DNA of 7,340 bases, from NCBI GenBank assembly GCA_021792075.1, contig JAJYVK010000034.1:2668-10007 (forward strand). Reading direction: 5' to 3'. Shown piece by piece: positions 6,195-7,340 of the stretch (its first letter is position 1; each line of letters starts with the position of its first letter). Source of the DNA: Actinomycetes bacterium (GTDB lineage: Bacteria; Actinomycetota; Acidimicrobiia; Acidimicrobiales; Acidimicrobiaceae). The translations under genes were made by a program, and so were the position numbers. A model generated the notes under the pieces. It did no database searches, was not told where the DNA came from, and saw nothing but the letters and a program-made list of their open reading frames with translations.

Positions 6195-7256
6195 TTGTCC
6201 CAAAGACTGAAAAGCGATCTAGTAACAAGAGCTGCATCCGGCGAACAAACCCCCACGGTACCTGTATGGTTCATGCGCCAAGCAGGACGTTCACTTCCCG
6301 AATACAGGGCTGTCAGAAAACGTGGTTCGATACTCGATACAATCAAGGACCCGCAGTTGAGCGCGGAAATCACCCTTCAGCCGGTGAGGCGCTACGGCGT
6401 CGATGCCGCAATCCTCTACTCGGACATCATCGTTCCCACCTTTGCTGTCGGGTTCGGGATAGAAGTAGTCGAGGGGAAAGGGCCGGTGGCTACCGTGCCT
6501 TTCAGGTCTGAGGAGGACCTTAAAAGGCTGCGAGATCTTGAGCCTGAAGTTGACACCAGCTACGTGATTGAGACGATCAGAATACTGGTCAAAGAACTCG
6601 ACATTCCGCTCATCGGCTTTGCCGGGGCTCCATTTACCGTCGCCAGTTACCTGATCGAAGGCGGTCCTAGCAAGACTTACCTCAAGACCAAGTCGCTGAT
6701 GCGTTCCAACCCCGATCTATGGCACAAACTCATGGACAGGCTCGCCAAGCTTGCCATCTCGTCCCTTAAATCCCAGATCATGGCCGGAGCAAGCATCTTC
6801 CAACTGTTCGACTCCTGGGTTGGGGTCTTGTCGCCTGCCGAGTACGCGGAAATGGTTGCGCCACATTCAAATGCGGTCTTTCACGCACTGGCGGAGTTGA
6901 ATGTTCCCTCGATACATTTTGGGGTTGGCACAGCGATGCTTCTGGACCAGATCGCCTCATCTGGATGCACCACCGTCGGGGTCGATGATCGCATCGGCCT
7001 TGATTACGCATGCCGAATCACGCAAGGCAAAGTCGCGCTTCAAGGCAACCTGGATCCCGCAAACATCCTCATGGGCAAAAATATAGCTATTGACCAAACA
7101 AAGAAGGTCCTTTTGGCATCCGCCTGTTCGCCGGGCTACATTTTCAACTTGGGACATGGCGTTTTTCCTGAATCCGATCCACAGGTCCTCAAGGCGGTTG
7201 TCGATTTCGTACACGATCAAGGCGCCGCGATTAGGAAAAATGCCCAAACGAGATAG
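6195..7256 (+). CDS. hemE: Uroporphyrinogen decarboxylase
   Basis: Converts uroporphyrinogen III to coproporphyrinogen III by removing four carboxyl groups, a cytoplasmic, cofactor-free step of heme synthesis. The product has 353 residues, within the usual 340-370. N-terminal signature PVWFMRQAGRSLPEYR (23-38) carries the substrate-binding Arg residues; the catalytic Asp is Asp77 in LYSDI; the second signature GFAGAPFTVASY (141-152) includes Tyr152; FDSWVG is at 205-210, GNLDP at 284-288, and His321 lies in NLGHGVFPESDP (318-329). Start TTG 6195 follows GAAGGG by 6 bases. One difference from the common form is Phe147 in place of Trp in the GxPWT motif, a conservative change. It is divergent from helD and lies 15 bases before a HemY/CgoX-type gene, so the two probably form a heme operon. 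Confidence 0.97.
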   Translation: MSQRLKSDLVTRAASGEQTPTVPVWFMRQAGRSLPEYRAVRKRGSILDTIKDPQLSAEITLQPVRRYGVDAAILYSDIIVPTFAVGFGIEVVEGKGPVATVPFRSEEDLKRLRDLEPEVDTSYVIETIRILVKELDIPLIGFAGAPFTVASYLIEGGPSKTYLKTKSLMRSNPDLWHKLMDRLAKLAISSLKSQIMAGASIFQLFDSWVGVLSPAEYAEMVAPHSNAVFHALAELNVPSIHFGVGTAMLLDQIASSGCTTVGVDDRIGLDYACRITQGKVALQGNLDPANILMGKNIAIDQTKKVLLASACSPGYIFNLGHGVFPESDPQVLKAVVDFVHDQGAAIRKNAQTR

Positions 7257-7262
7257 CAGCTT

Positions 7263-7267
7263 AGGAG
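7263..7267 (+). promoter_or_regulatory. Ribosome binding site of the HemY/CgoX-type gene
   Basis: AGGAG lies 4 bases before GTG 7272, in the 15-base gap after the hemE stop, and supports GTG as the start of the downstream gene. Confidence 0.6.
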
Positions 7268-7271
7268 AGCA

Positions 7272-7340
7272 GTGACGCAGGTTGTCGTGATAGGAGGCGG
7301 GATATCGGGGCTGGCTTCGGCCTACTTCCTCTCCGAGAGT
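7272..7340 (+). CDS. cgoX: Coproporphyrinogen/protoporphyrinogen oxidase (HemY type), N-terminus only
   Basis: Only 23 codons are present; the rest lies past the right edge. The start GTG is followed by VVVIGGGISGLASAYFLSES, a beta-alpha-beta dinucleotide fold with the GxGxxG motif (GGGISG) that binds FAD. That motif alone is found in many flavoproteins; the call rests on it together with the position 15 bases after hemE, where Actinobacteria and Firmicutes often carry hemY/cgoX. In those groups this enzyme oxidises coproporphyrinogen III to coproporphyrin III in the coproporphyrin-dependent heme pathway, so a chdC (hemQ) gene may follow. Other amine-oxidase-like flavoproteins remain possible. 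Confidence 0.75.
   Translation, partial: MTQVVVIGGGISGLASAYFLSES

Overview
The window reads as a chromosomal segment from an actinobacterium with intermediate GC content. The signs are a Rieske protein with three N-terminal membrane helices, a diheme membrane-anchored QcrC, the gene order ctaE-qcrC-qcrA-qcrB, a PDWY (not PEWY) Qo motif in cytochrome b, and a HelD of the actinobacterial type. Moderate GC, frequent TTG/GTG starts and this protein set would fit the class Acidimicrobiia, but that placement is inference from memory of the families. The sequence is nearly fully coding, and I see no RNA gene, mobile element or CRISPR array.

Minus strand, 6030 down to 1: a HelD-type RNA polymerase-associated ATPase is followed after a short gap by ctaE (cytochrome c oxidase subunit III), qcrC (diheme cytochrome c), qcrA (Rieske iron-sulfur protein) and qcrB (cytochrome b, running off the left edge). 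Within the respiratory set the genes are 8 bases apart or overlap by 4 bases (TTGA and ATGA), so translation is probably coupled. Together the products are core parts of the bcc-aa3 respiratory supercomplex: QcrB oxidises menaquinol, QcrA carries the high-potential electron, and QcrC's two hemes bridge directly to the aa3 oxidase, of which CtaE is a subunit.

Between 6031 and 6194 lies a divergent intergenic region carrying candidate promoters for helD (leftward) and hemE (rightward).

Plus strand, 6195 to 7340: hemE (uroporphyrinogen decarboxylase) is followed after 15 bases by the first 23 codons of a flavoprotein of the HemY/CgoX type, cut by the right edge. These two make porphyrin for the heme needed by the respiratory genes on the other side of the window.

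The most noteworthy points are the position of a transcription-recycling ATPase directly upstream of a respiratory operon, and the use of non-ATG starts with clear Shine-Dalgarno sites, which moves the likely starts of qcrA and qcrC downstream of the longest open frames. I do not see a clearly new biological system here.
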